Part shown: positions 30,378 through 39,608 of the stretch, one piece after another
How positions within the stretch are numbered: the stretch's first letter is position 1
Layout of the letters: every line of letters starts with the position of its first letter
Origin: Paraburkholderia lycopersici
GTDB taxonomy: Bacteria; Pseudomonadota; Gammaproteobacteria; Burkholderiales; Burkholderiaceae
Assembly: GCF_900096975.1 (NCBI RefSeq)
Contig: NZ_FMYQ01000005.1
Coordinates: 1-64,000, forward strand
DNA: 64,000 bases
Reading direction: 5' to 3'
The notes under the pieces: model-generated
What the model was told of the DNA's origin: nothing
Databases searched by the model: none
Seen by the model: only the letters and a program-made list of their open reading frames with translations
Position numbers and translations under genes: made by a program

Positions 30378-30780
30378 ATACGACTCCCGATACGACAGCG
30401 GGACCGAGATTAACGTGTTAGCCGCCGCAATGCACTACCCCCAAAATGACCGCCGAAAGCGCGCCGGCGCGGCGTTGCGCGCGGTTTGAAACAGCTCGAC
30501 GCCAATCGGAAGGAAAGCGCTCAAATGCGCGGAGATGACGACGGCAAAGTGAACCCGCCTTGTGCAAAAAAATCTGCGAGGCCATGCGAATTCGCAGATC
30601 GGGGACGGCACGCGGGGCATTTTTGGCGACGCGCGGGCGCGTACCCACAGGCTGCGCGGGCACGCGGGCGATCGAAGAAAGGCAGACGAAAGCCAGACGG
30701 CCCGTTGCCGGGCCGCCGTTTCTGATGCGCTGGGGAGAGAATTCGAGTCCTGCCGAAGCCGCCGGGCGCCAGGTGCCGCG
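30378..30780. other. Gap of about 400 bases upstream of bioA
   Basis: No credible gene; long reverse frames here are shadows of the hydrolase frame. A GC stem at about 30707-30720 (CGGCCCG/CGGGCCG) lacks a good T tract. The bio operon promoter should be here, but no clear boxes can be named. Confidence 0.35.
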
Positions 30781-32181
30781 TTATCGACTCGCCAGCGAGT
30801 GGCCGCTGTCGTCGGCGTTGTCGTTTTCCGCCGTGGCGCGGGCGTTGTCGCCGCCGTCGCCATTCTGCGCGGTCTGCGTCCCGCCGTTGTTCCACACCAC
30901 GGTGTTGTTCACCGCATAGAGGCGGCACGGATCGGAGCTGTGCTTCTCGCAGTTCGAGATGGCGACGGCCATGGGGTTGTCGCCGCCTTCGGCCCACGAC
31001 CACGCGCCGGAGTCGGACACCGCGAACGCGCGACTCGGATACTGCTTGAGGAAGTTGCGATAGCCGTCGCGGCCCGCCTGATCGACGTAAGGCACGGCGC
31101 CGACCGAATCGATCTGCGCGTAGCCCGTGCCATGCGGCGCGGCCTGCGTCGCCACGCGGTACTGGACCGCCGTGGGAAGGCCGCGACTCGCGAGGAACGC
31201 CTCGACCGTGGGCCACCAGATCTTCACGCCGTCGCGGTCGCCCACGAGGCGATGCGCATCGTTCTTGTACGAGCCGAAGTCCACGAGCTTCGCCGTCACG
31301 GCCGGGCGATCGCCACGCGTTTGCGCGTCGCGGTACGCGGCGAACATCTTCGAGACGAGGTCGGGCGACCAGACCGAGTCGTTGTCGCCGTAGAGCCAGA
31401 GCGAAGCCACGCGGGCCTTGCCGCCGTAGTCGCCGAACGCCTGGGTCAGGTTGTCCTGCCAGCCCGTGCAGGCGTCCTGGCGCAGGCCGCCAGAGAAGTT
31501 GATGAGCGCGCGCACGCCCTTCGCCGCTTCGGTGCCGTAGGCCATGGTGGCGAGGCCGCCGTGCGAGGTGCCCGCGACGACGATCTGCCCCGCGTCGACG
31601 TACGGCTCTTTCGACATGTACCCGATGGTTGCGGCGACGTCGGCTGCCTGGCCGAGGCCATTGCTCGCAACGTCGCAGCCATCCTGCTGATACGAGCCGC
31701 CCGAATCCGCGAAGCCCTGGCGGTTCGGCGCGACGACCACATAGCCGCGGCGCACGAACTCGCGCGCGAACGAAAGCGGATCGCTGCGCGCCTGGAAGCG
31801 GGGGTCGCCGGGAATCTTGCCGTGGTTGAAGATCACCATCGGGAACGGGCCGGGACCGTCCGGGCGGTAAACCGTGGTTTCGAGCGTGACGTCGCCAGCG
31901 GCATCCGCCGGAACGCGGATCACCTGGGCGTTCATGTCGGCGCGAACGACGGGAAGATAGGCGTCGTCGAGCGCAAGACGCGGGACATTGGCGCTGCCGA
32001 GGGGACCGCCCGCGAAGTTCGAACGGGATGCGTCGGCGGCGTGCGTTGCCGGGGCGTTGGCGGCGAGTTGCGCGTTCGCCGGCGCACCTGCCGGATCGGA
32101 AAGCGACGCTGCGTGCGCGACCGAAAGCACACACGCGGTGCCGGCTACGACCCACCCGGTAAGGAGCTTTCTGAACGCCAT
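30781..32181 (-). CDS. Secreted alpha/beta hydrolase, dienelactone-hydrolase-like
   Basis: A 466-residue protein with a Sec signal peptide (residues 1-24, ending AHA before ASLSD). The mature part is an alpha/beta hydrolase: FPMVIFNHGKIPGD carries the oxyanion loop, VVVAPNRQGFADSGGS follows, and the nucleophile elbow is GTSHGG with the Ser. The acid and His are not assigned with certainty. The last ~40 residues are Asn/Asp/Gly-rich and probably flexible. It is likely periplasmic or secreted and acts on an ester or lactone of unknown kind. It is transcribed alone, with a 497-base upstream region containing a near-perfect palindrome. Confidence 0.8.
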   Translation of the reverse strand: MAFRKLLTGWVVAGTACVLSVAHAASLSDPAGAPANAQLAANAPATHAADASRSNFAGGPLGSANVPRLALDDAYLPVVRADMNAQVIRVPADAAGDVTLETTVYRPDGPGPFPMVIFNHGKIPGDPRFQARSDPLSFAREFVRRGYVVVAPNRQGFADSGGSYQQDGCDVASNGLGQAADVAATIGYMSKEPYVDAGQIVVAGTSHGGLATMAYGTEAAKGVRALINFSGGLRQDACTGWQDNLTQAFGDYGGKARVASLWLYGDNDSVWSPDLVSKMFAAYRDAQTRGDRPAVTAKLVDFGSYKNDAHRLVGDRDGVKIWWPTVEAFLASRGLPTAVQYRVATQAAPHGTGYAQIDSVGAVPYVDQAGRDGYRNFLKQYPSRAFAVSDSGAWSWAEGGDNPMAVAISNCEKHSSDPCRLYAVNNTVVWNNGGTQTAQNGDGGDNARATAENDNADDSGHSLASR

Positions 32182-32678
32182 GCGCTACACCACCTGCAAA
32201 AGACCTGCCGTCAATCCGACTACCGTCCGACCCGCACTCCTGCCCGGCTTCTGCCGCGCGCCGTTCACAGGCGCAACGAGACACCGTTGCGCCTGGCCGC
32301 GAAGCCATGCGCGGGCATGTGACCCGTAACGGGGGAGTACATCGATCGGAACACCTGCGCGGCGCAGTTCTATCGTCGATCAGACCCGCCGCCAGCACCC
32401 GTTTGCATCGGCATAGGCGTGTGCGAAAAAACGTCTTCGCTATGCGCTTACCTACCGTGCCGGGCACCGTGATTAGATACTCGCACGACAAATATTTGTT
32501 GTGCAATTCAGGGGTAACCCGGCATAAGGCATGCCAGGCGAGTCGTGACGGCGGATCGGTAAAAAGGACTCAGGATGAGCGTCGCGCGGAGGCAACAGTG
32601 AGGAAATAAATGCAGTAAATGCCTGCTTGCACCAGCACCACTATCGGCGCCATTGCAGCCGTTGGCGTTAGCGTTTCG
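32182..32678. other. Intergenic region of 497 bases upstream of the hydrolase
   Basis: No gene is supported. It holds an AT-rich core at 32471-32511 with the palindrome described separately. It lies downstream of ychJ and upstream of the hydrolase, so any promoter in it reads the hydrolase. Confidence 0.4.
32483..32504. promoter_or_regulatory. 22-bp near-perfect palindrome, candidate operator
   Basis: The half site GCACGACAAAT is followed directly by its inverse with one mismatch. It lies in the AT-rich core about 300 bases before the hydrolase start. The length and symmetry suit a dimeric regulator. The regulator is unknown. Confidence 0.5.
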
Positions 32679-33131
32679 TCAGCTCGGCGAAACGTCGCCG
32701 TCAACGTAGCGCCAGCGGTCGTCGGCGCCGCGCGTGAAGCGACTCGTTTCGTGCAGGCGGAACGCGCGTCCGCCGGTTTTGTAGCGCGCGACGAATTCGA
32801 CGATCGCATGCGTTTCGTCGCGTTGCTCGTGACGCTTGATGGCAAGTCCGAGCCAGTGCGGCGCGCCTTCGGCTGCGGGATCGACGTCGAGATCGGCGGG
32901 ACAGGTCTCGGGCGCCCAGGTCGAGCGCAAATAAGCCTCGATGCCCAGCACGTAGGCGGTGTAGCGCGAGCGCATCAGTTCGAGCGCGGTGGCGGGCACC
33001 GCGGCGCCGTCGATGAAGCGGCCGCAGCAGTCGGCGTAGCGCGGCGCCCTGGTGCCGGCTTTCTGGTTGGGTGCGGCGCCGCCGCAGGGACAGTCGGCGG
33101 GCCGGGCGGCGCGCGGAGTTTCAGCGTTCAT
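32679..33131 (-). CDS. YchJ-family protein (UPF0225, SEC-C motif)
   Basis: A 150-residue protein with two parts. The N-terminal SEC-C zinc motif (DCPCGGAAPNQ, then YADCCGRFIDG) has four Cys suited to bind zinc. The YchJ domain has ATALELMRSRYTAYVLG, then FVARYKTGGRAFRLHETSRF and WRYVDGD. The family is widespread in proteobacteria and its function is unknown. ATG 33131 (MNAETP) is chosen; the longer frame to 33215 has a Pro/Arg-rich start. It is probably followed by no partner on this strand. Confidence 0.9.
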   Translation of the reverse strand: MNAETPRAARPADCPCGGAAPNQKAGTRAPRYADCCGRFIDGAAVPATALELMRSRYTAYVLGIEAYLRSTWAPETCPADLDVDPAAEGAPHWLGLAIKRHEQRDETHAIVEFVARYKTGGRAFRLHETSRFTRGADDRWRYVDGDVSPS

Positions 33132-33238
33132 CGGGTCGTGGTTCCGTTGCGGGAGGCCGCGCAATGCAGGCCCGCGTCGCGCGGGGCGCCATCGCCCCGC
33201 TTCGCGAGGCAGCAAGCGTAGCGCAGACGGACGGCGCT

Positions 33239-33916
<678 letters not shown>

Positions 33917-33992
33917 CTCGCCACCTCTCCCGTTTGCCACGAAACCGCCGCGGCGCGCCGCCTCCCCGTGGCGCGCGCCATCAGGCGCTAGC

Positions 33993-35189
33993 CTACAGCA
34001 GTTCGACGCCCATCGCCGTGGCTTCGCCGCCGCCGATGCACAGTGTCGCCACGCCGCGCTTGCCGCCGCGCGCGCGCAACGCGCCGATCAGCGTGACGAG
34101 AATGCGTGCGCCCGAAGCGCCGATCGGGTGGCCGAGCGCGCACGCGCCGCCGTTCACGTTGACCTTCTCGTGCGGCAGGTCGTGCGCCTTCATCGCGGCC
34201 ATCGTGACCACGGCGAAAGCCTCGTTGATCTCGTAGAGATCGACGTCGCTCGCCTTCCAGCCGGTCTTTTCGAACAGCTTCGCCATCGCCCCGACGGGCG
34301 CCGTCGTGAACTTCGCGGGCTGCTGCGCGAAGGTGGAATGCCCCGTCACGCGCGCAAGCGGCACGAGGCCGAGCAGCTTCGCGGTCGACTCGCGCATCAT
34401 CACGAGCGCCGCCGCGCCGTCCGAAATCGACGACGAGTTCGCGGCCGTGACCGTACCGGTCTTGCTGAACGCGGGCTTGAGCGTGGGGATCTTGTCGGGG
34501 TTGGCCCTGAACGGCTGCTCGTCGCGCCCGATGGTGGCCTCGCCTGTGCGCGAAGCCACCTTCACCGGTGCGATCTCCCACGAAAACGAACCGTCTTCGT
34601 TGGCGCGTTTCGCGCGCTTGAGCGACTCGATCGCGAAGGCGTCCTGGCGCTCGCGCGAAAAGTCGAACTCGCCCGCGCACTCCTCCGCGAACGTGCCCAT
34701 CAAGCGGCCTTTGTCATAGGCGTCTTCGAGGCCGTCGAGGAACATGTGATCGAGCACCTGGCCGTGGCCCATGCGCATGCCCGCGCGCGCCTTCGGCAGG
34801 AGATACGGCGCGTTCGACATGCTCTCCATGCCGCCCGCCACGATCACCTCGGCCGAACCCGCCAGCAGCATGTCGTGCGCGAACATCGCCGCACGCATGC
34901 CCGATCCGCACATCTTGTTGACGGTCGTCGCGCCTGCGGCGAACGGCAGGCCCGCGCCCAGCGCCGCCTGGCGCGCGGGCGCCTGGCCTTGTCCCGCGGG
35001 CAGCACGCAGCCCATCACGACCTCGTCGACCTGCTCGGGCTTCAGGCCCGCACGTTCGACGGCCGCCGCGATCGCGACGGCGCCAAGCTGCGGCGCGGCG
35101 AGCGTCGCGAAGTCTCCCTGGAAGCCCGCCATCGGCGTGCGCGCCGCCGAAACGATCACGATGGCGTCCTGCTTTTGCGTCTCACTCAT
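33993..35189 (-). CDS. Acetyl-CoA acetyltransferase (thiolase)
   Basis: A 398-residue thiolase condensing or cleaving acetyl-CoA/acetoacetyl-CoA. The acyl-accepting Cys is in NKMCGSGM, the active His is in the C-terminal NVNGGACALGHPIGASGA block, and the final Cys in TLCIGGGEATAMGVEL. YEINEAFAVV is also characteristic. ATG 35189 follows GAGGAGC. The role is probably acetoacetate, PHB or fatty acid metabolism; no phaB or phaC is nearby. The next upstream gene is aceK. Confidence 0.94.
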   Translation of the reverse strand: MSETQKQDAIVIVSAARTPMAGFQGDFATLAAPQLGAVAIAAAVERAGLKPEQVDEVVMGCVLPAGQGQAPARQAALGAGLPFAAGATTVNKMCGSGMRAAMFAHDMLLAGSAEVIVAGGMESMSNAPYLLPKARAGMRMGHGQVLDHMFLDGLEDAYDKGRLMGTFAEECAGEFDFSRERQDAFAIESLKRAKRANEDGSFSWEIAPVKVASRTGEATIGRDEQPFRANPDKIPTLKPAFSKTGTVTAANSSSISDGAAALVMMRESTAKLLGLVPLARVTGHSTFAQQPAKFTTAPVGAMAKLFEKTGWKASDVDLYEINEAFAVVTMAAMKAHDLPHEKVNVNGGACALGHPIGASGARILVTLIGALRARGGKRGVATLCIGGGEATAMGVELL

Positions 35190-35234
35190 GTTCGTGCTCC
35201 TCGATGAATCCGGTTTGAACGTCGTCGTCACGCG

Positions 35235-37037
35235 CTACGCAACGCGCACGGCCGGCGCGTCGTCGCGCTCGAAACGTGCGGCGTAGCGCACGCTGAAACG
35301 AATCGATGCGTCATAGGGAAAACAGTCCGGCACCTCGCCGGCGATGAGCCGCGCGCGGCTGTCCTGCCAGAGCGCAGGATCGAAGAAGTCCGCGTGATGC
35401 GCAAGAAACGCGCGCTTGACACGCGGGTCGCCGAGCAAAAAGGCGCCATACGTTTCCGGAAAAATATCGCGTGGACCGACCGCGTACCACGGCTCGCCAG
35501 ACAGTTCGTCTTCCTCGTTACGCGGCGGCGGCACGGCTCGCACATTGCAGTCGGTGAGATATTCGATTTCGTCGTAGTCGTAGAACACCACGCGGCCGTT
35601 GCGCGTCACGCCGAAATTCTTGTAGAGCATGTCGCCCGGAAAGATGTTCGCGCGCAGCAAATCCTTCACCGCGTTGCCGTATTCGCGAATGCCGTGATCG
35701 ACCTCCTCGTCGCTGCCGTTCTGCAGATAGAGGTTGAGCGGCACCATGCGCCGCTCGATGTACACGTGGCGGATCACGAGGTTGTTGCCTTCGTATTCGA
35801 TCATCGAGGGCGCGAGCGTTTCCAGCTCGCGCACGAGCCCCTCGTCGAGCCGCGCAACCGGCAGCGCCACGCTCGAGTATTCGAGCGTGTCGGCAAGCCG
35901 CCCCAGGCGGTCGTGGCGCTTGACGAGCTGATACTTCGCCTCGACCTGCTCGCGCGTGGTCTCTTTCGGCGCCGGAAAGCTGTCCTTGATGACCTTGAAC
36001 ACGTAGGGATACGAAGGCAGCGTGAATACGATCATCACCATGCCGCGAATACCCGGCGCGATGATGAACCGGTCGCTCGAATGCGAGAGGTGATGGAGCA
36101 AGTCGCGATAGAACAGGTTCTTGCCCTGCTTCTGCAGCCCGAGCGACGTGTAGATCTCGCCCTTGGCCTTGCGCGGCATGATGGTGCGCAGAAACTCCAC
36201 GTAGGCGGACGGCACTTCCATGTCCACAAGAAAATACGAGTGCGAGAAGCTGAACAGGATCAGCAGTTGCTCGGTGCGCAGCAGCACCGTATCGAGTGCG
36301 AGCTTGCCCGCCTGCACATGACGGACCGGCACGACGAACGGCGCGAGCAGATCGCCGTTGATGATGCGCCCGACGATATACGCGCTCTTGTGCCGGAAAA
36401 ACAGCGACGAAAGCACGTGAATCTGGAAGTTCGGCTTCGGCTCGACCACGCCGAACGTGTCGAGCATCGTCTGCATGATGCAGTCGACGTCGCGAGGCAG
36501 GTCCTCGAAGGGCGTCTCGAGCTGGAAGTTCGTGACGATGCGCGCGAGCGTCGCCGCGAGTCCGTCCTTGCCGGGATAGTACGCGCGATACGTGGGCTTC
36601 GCGGCAGGCTCGTCGTTCTCGATGTATTCCGTCGAGATGGCGGGCCGCACGAAGATGAAATCGTTGTTGAAGTACGAGCGGTGCAGGATCTTGCAGCACA
36701 CGGAGTTGAAGAACGTCTCCGCGCATTCGGGCTGCCGGTGCGTCGTGAGCAAGCCGATGTAGTGCAGCTTGATCTGCTGCCAGACTTCGTCGTCGATGGT
36801 CTCGGCGCTGTATTCGTCTTCGAGCGCGACGACGCACTCCTTCACGCAGTCGTCATAGGAAGCGATGCGCTCGCGCGCGAGCTGCTGCAGGGCGTGCCAG
36901 TCGGCGGCCTCGAAGAACGCCCTCGCGCGCGCCGCCGCGTCGCAAAAGTTGCGGTAATGGCGCTCGAAGCCGTCGAGCATGGTCTGCGCGACATCGAAAC
37001 CGATTTGCGAGGAAAGCAGTTTCGGGAAGTGTTTCAT
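35235..37037 (-). CDS. aceK: Isocitrate dehydrogenase kinase/phosphatase
   Basis: A 600-residue bifunctional enzyme controlling the TCA/glyoxylate branch point by phosphorylating isocitrate dehydrogenase. Length and blocks match AceK: the N-terminal regulatory domain ([17 protein letters not shown]), the kinase-type ATP loop ([20 protein letters not shown]), EFKVIKD-like [14 protein letters not shown], and the C-terminal [18 protein letters not shown]. The start 37037 (MKHFPKLL) is the family start. It lies 30 bases from the MerR-type gene upstream on the same strand. No aceA or aceB is in the window. Confidence 0.96.
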   Translation of the reverse strand: MKHFPKLLSSQIGFDVAQTMLDGFERHYRNFCDAAARARAFFEAADWHALQQLARERIASYDDCVKECVVALEDEYSAETIDDEVWQQIKLHYIGLLTTHRQPECAETFFNSVCCKILHRSYFNNDFIFVRPAISTEYIENDEPAAKPTYRAYYPGKDGLAATLARIVTNFQLETPFEDLPRDVDCIMQTMLDTFGVVEPKPNFQIHVLSSLFFRHKSAYIVGRIINGDLLAPFVVPVRHVQAGKLALDTVLLRTEQLLILFSFSHSYFLVDMEVPSAYVEFLRTIMPRKAKGEIYTSLGLQKQGKNLFYRDLLHHLSHSSDRFIIAPGIRGMVMIVFTLPSYPYVFKVIKDSFPAPKETTREQVEAKYQLVKRHDRLGRLADTLEYSSVALPVARLDEGLVRELETLAPSMIEYEGNNLVIRHVYIERRMVPLNLYLQNGSDEEVDHGIREYGNAVKDLLRANIFPGDMLYKNFGVTRNGRVVFYDYDEIEYLTDCNVRAVPPPRNEEDELSGEPWYAVGPRDIFPETYGAFLLGDPRVKRAFLAHHADFFDPALWQDSRARLIAGEVPDCFPYDASIRFSVRYAARFERDDAPAVRVA

Positions 37038-37067
37038 GGCGGCCGTGCCCGTTTCGTCGCGCGAGCG

Positions 37068-37508
37068 TCAGGTTTTCGCGCGAGCGGAGCGCGGCGCGCT
37101 TTCGGCCGCTTCGCGCTCGCCGTCCGCACTCTTGTCGAGCAGCACGCGCGCCTGCGACTCGTACTGCGCGAGGTCTTCGAGCGTCGCGTCGAGGTCGGCG
37201 CGCTGGCGCTCGAGTATTTCGCGGTGATGCACAACCGTGTCGAGGAACGCCTGGAGCTGCGGGAGCGTGTCTGTCGGCGACTCGTAGAGGTCGAGCAGCG
37301 TGCGGATCTCCGAAAGCGTGAAGCCGAGCCGCTTGCCGCGCAACGTCAGTTTCAGCCGCGTGCGATCGCGCCCCGAAAACACGCGCTTGAGGCCGCCGGC
37401 GCCTTCGCGGCTGGGCGCGAGCAGGCCCTGGTCCTCGTAGAAGCGGATCGCACGCGGCGTTACGTCGAATTCCCTGGCAAGTTCGGTGATCGTGTACTGG
37501 GTCGTCAT
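37068..37508 (-). CDS. MerR-family regulator, LiuR-like
   Basis: A 146-residue activator/repressor. The N-terminal MerR HTH is at residues 5-25 (YTITELAREFDVTPRAIRFY), with wing EDQGLLAPSREGAGGLKRVFS. The C-terminal coiled-coil LETLL-type helix is at about 80-125. There are no Cys residues for metal, so it is an acyl-CoA or organic-ligand type as in LiuR. LiuR-type operators are ACGTTAACGT-like, and one near-match lies in the divergent promoter. It may control itself, aceK and the divergent MBL hydrolase. Confidence 0.85.
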   Translation of the reverse strand: MTTQYTITELAREFDVTPRAIRFYEDQGLLAPSREGAGGLKRVFSGRDRTRLKLTLRGKRLGFTLSEIRTLLDLYESPTDTLPQLQAFLDTVVHHREILERQRADLDATLEDLAQYESQARVLLDKSADGEREAAESAPRSARAKT

Positions 37509-37570
37509 GGTGAGAGAGCGGCTGGCCCGACGCGGTCAGCGCGACGGCGCGAGGGACGATAGAATCGACG

Positions 37571-37586
37571 TTTACGTTATCGTCAA
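37571..37586. promoter_or_regulatory. MerR/LiuR-type operator candidate
   Basis: TTTACGTTATCGTCAA is a 16-bp imperfect palindrome. It differs at one position from the LiuR-type site TTTACGTTAACGTCAA as I recall it. It is located between the divergent MerR gene and MBL hydrolase gene, 63 bases from the former. Confidence 0.6.
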
Positions 37587-37657
37587 GCACGCGGTTGCGC
37601 AACCGGCGACAGCTTTACATGGGCCGGAGTGAGCCATAAAAGGAGAAGACACCCTCG

Positions 37658-38746
37658 ATGAACGCCCTCGAACATCAGCTCGACTATCCCTACGCCGATA
37701 CGCTGCCCGAGCCCGGCCTCGCCTTCGACGTCGCGCCGGGCGTGAAATGGCTGCGCATGCCGCTGCCGTTCGCGCTCGACCACATCAACCTCTGGCTGCT
37801 GCGCGACGAAATCGACGGCCGACAAGGCTGGACCGTCGTGGACTGCGGCATCGCCAACGACACCATCAAGGCCCGCTGGGAAGCGGTGTTCGAAAATCAG
37901 CTGGAAGGCCTGCCGGTGCTTCGCGTGCTCGTCACGCACTGCCACCCCGACCATATCGGCCTCGCGCACTGGATCTGCGCGGGCGGAGAGAACAAGCGCT
38001 GGGACGTGCGCCTGTGGATCACGCTCGGCGAATACATGCAGGCGCGCGTGATGGCGGCCGGCGACGGCTCGAACGCGGGCGGCGAAGGCGCGGCGCGCCA
38101 TTTCGCGCGCCACGGGCTCGCGGACGAAGCCTCGCTCGACAAGCTGCGCAACCGCCGCGGCTACTACGGCAACCTCGTGCCCGCGCTGCCTTCGCAGTAC
38201 CGCCGCCTGCGCGAAGCGGACAATGTGGCGATCGGCGGTCGCGACTGGCGCGTCATCACCGGCTACGGCCATTCGCCTGAGCACTGCGCGCTCTTTTGCG
38301 AAGCGACCGGCGTGCTGATTTCCGGCGACATGGTGCTGCCGCGCATCTCGACCAACGTCTCGGTGTTCGACATGGAGCCGGAAGGCAATCCGCTCGGCCT
38401 CTACCTCGAATCGCTCGGCCGCTACGAAACGCTGCCCGGGAACACGCTCGTACTGCCCTCGCACGGCAAGCCGTTTCGCGGCGTGCACACGCGCATCGCG
38501 CAGTTGCGCGAGCACCATGACGCGCGCCTCGCGGAAGTCATGGCGGCATGCGAGCGCGCGCCGCAAAGCGCCGCCGACATCGTGCCGCTCATGTTCAAAC
38601 GCGAACTCGACATCCACCAGATGACCTTCGCGATGGGGGAAGCGCTTGCGCACCTGCATCTGCTGTGGCTCGCAGGCAAGATCGCGCGTGCGACCGGCAC
38701 GGACGGGGTGATCCGGTTCGAGGCCGCAGCGGCCGCGGCTGCCTGA
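37658..38746 (+). CDS. MBL-fold metallo-hydrolase
   Basis: A 362-residue metallo-beta-lactamase fold hydrolase. The metal motif THCHPDHIG (HxHxDH) is at about residues 92-100, with later ligands in GHSPEHC and LISGDMVLP (Asp) and SHGKP (His). HINLWLLRD and VDCGIANDT are glyoxalase II-like. The extra ~60-residue C-terminal helical domain (MFKRELDIHQMTFAMGEALA) is typical of the LACTB2-like group. The substrate is unknown; acyl-CoA thioesters are suggested by the MerR/LiuR context. It is divergent from the MerR gene; the ribosome site is AAGGAGAAG. Confidence 0.88.
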   Translation: MNALEHQLDYPYADTLPEPGLAFDVAPGVKWLRMPLPFALDHINLWLLRDEIDGRQGWTVVDCGIANDTIKARWEAVFENQLEGLPVLRVLVTHCHPDHIGLAHWICAGGENKRWDVRLWITLGEYMQARVMAAGDGSNAGGEGAARHFARHGLADEASLDKLRNRRGYYGNLVPALPSQYRRLREADNVAIGGRDWRVITGYGHSPEHCALFCEATGVLISGDMVLPRISTNVSVFDMEPEGNPLGLYLESLGRYETLPGNTLVLPSHGKPFRGVHTRIAQLREHHDARLAEVMAACERAPQSAADIVPLMFKRELDIHQMTFAMGEALAHLHLLWLAGKIARATGTDGVIRFEAAAAAAA

Positions 38747-38774
38747 GCACGCGCGCATCGTCGAACGCGCAACG

Positions 38775-38804
38775 AAAAAGGGCGGCTCCTGCGAGTCGCC
38801 CTTT
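38775..38804. terminator. Bidirectional terminator between MBL gene and lolA
   Basis: A stem AAAGGGCGGCTC/GAGTCGCCCTTT with loop CTGC has an A run on the left and T run on the right. It serves both converging genes. Confidence 0.8.
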
Positions 38805-38830
38805 CTGCAGTGCGATGCGTGAAAACCGCG

Positions 38831-39538
38831 CTAGTTCGCGCCGCCCGTGATGAGATCGGCGCCCTGCGGCCGCACGAACCTGAACGTCGAAACCGGCAAC
38901 GACGGATTCTTCTCGATGTTGGAGAACGTGAGCAGCGTCACGTTGCCGAACACGTCGTGCAGTTCCATCGCCTCCAGGCTGCCATCGCGAAAGCCGATGC
39001 CCACGCTCTTGAACTGCGTGTCCTTCGACTTCGGGATCAGCTCCAGCCAGTCGATACCGTTTTTCACGCCCGCGTCGGAGAGCGTGAAGTTCTTCTCGAG
39101 ATCGTTGCTGCCGAACAGGATCGCCGCCGGACTCGCGCCGAGCGCGCCGCCCAGCTTGCGCTCGGTAACCTGGTTCAGGTCCTTGTCGTAGACATAGAGG
39201 TTGTCGCCGTCCGATTGCAGCACCTGCTGATACGGCTTCTCATACGACCAGATGAACTTGCCGGGCCGCGCGAACATGAACGTGCCGCTCGACGTCCTGG
39301 CGTTCAGGGTGGCCGTGGCGATGGCGTCGCTGGCGTTCTTCGCGCCCGACGGCGCCCTGAGCTCGCGCTGCACGAAGCTGCCGCGCGCGGCATGGACCTG
39401 CGAGACGAACTGCTTCAGTTGATCGGTGCCGCTCGCATAAACCTGCGAAGCCATCATGACCGACGCGCCGAGCACGGCAAAGAGCGCGCGGCGCGCCGTG
39501 CGCGCAAGGCGGGTCGGAAGTCCTGCCGGATACTGCAT
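38831..39538 (-). CDS. lolA: Outer-membrane lipoprotein carrier LolA
   Basis: A 235-residue periplasmic chaperone moving lipoproteins from LolCDE to LolB. The signal peptide is residues 1-36 (ending VYA). The mature part has the unclosed beta-barrel motifs: [20 protein letters not shown] and [16 protein letters not shown], with [20 protein letters not shown] at the end. It is encoded 70 bases downstream of ftsK in the usual ftsK-lolA order; rarA, normally next, is 14.5 kb away. Confidence 0.95.
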   Translation of the reverse strand: MQYPAGLPTRLARTARRALFAVLGASVMMASQVYASGTDQLKQFVSQVHAARGSFVQRELRAPSGAKNASDAIATATLNARTSSGTFMFARPGKFIWSYEKPYQQVLQSDGDNLYVYDKDLNQVTERKLGGALGASPAAILFGSNDLEKNFTLSDAGVKNGIDWLELIPKSKDTQFKSVGIGFRDGSLEAMELHDVFGNVTLLTFSNIEKNPSLPVSTFRFVRPQGADLITGGAN

Positions 39539-39608
39539 CTATCGTTCTCCAAGAGGGAAGTTCTTCTGCCGCAGGGGAAGGCACGAAAACGCGGCGGCCT
39601 GGCGCGGT

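Noticed and set aside
30521..32506. 661-residue reverse frame as a separate gene
   Set aside because: It is a shadow of the secreted hydrolase in another frame, rich in Arg and without a domain.
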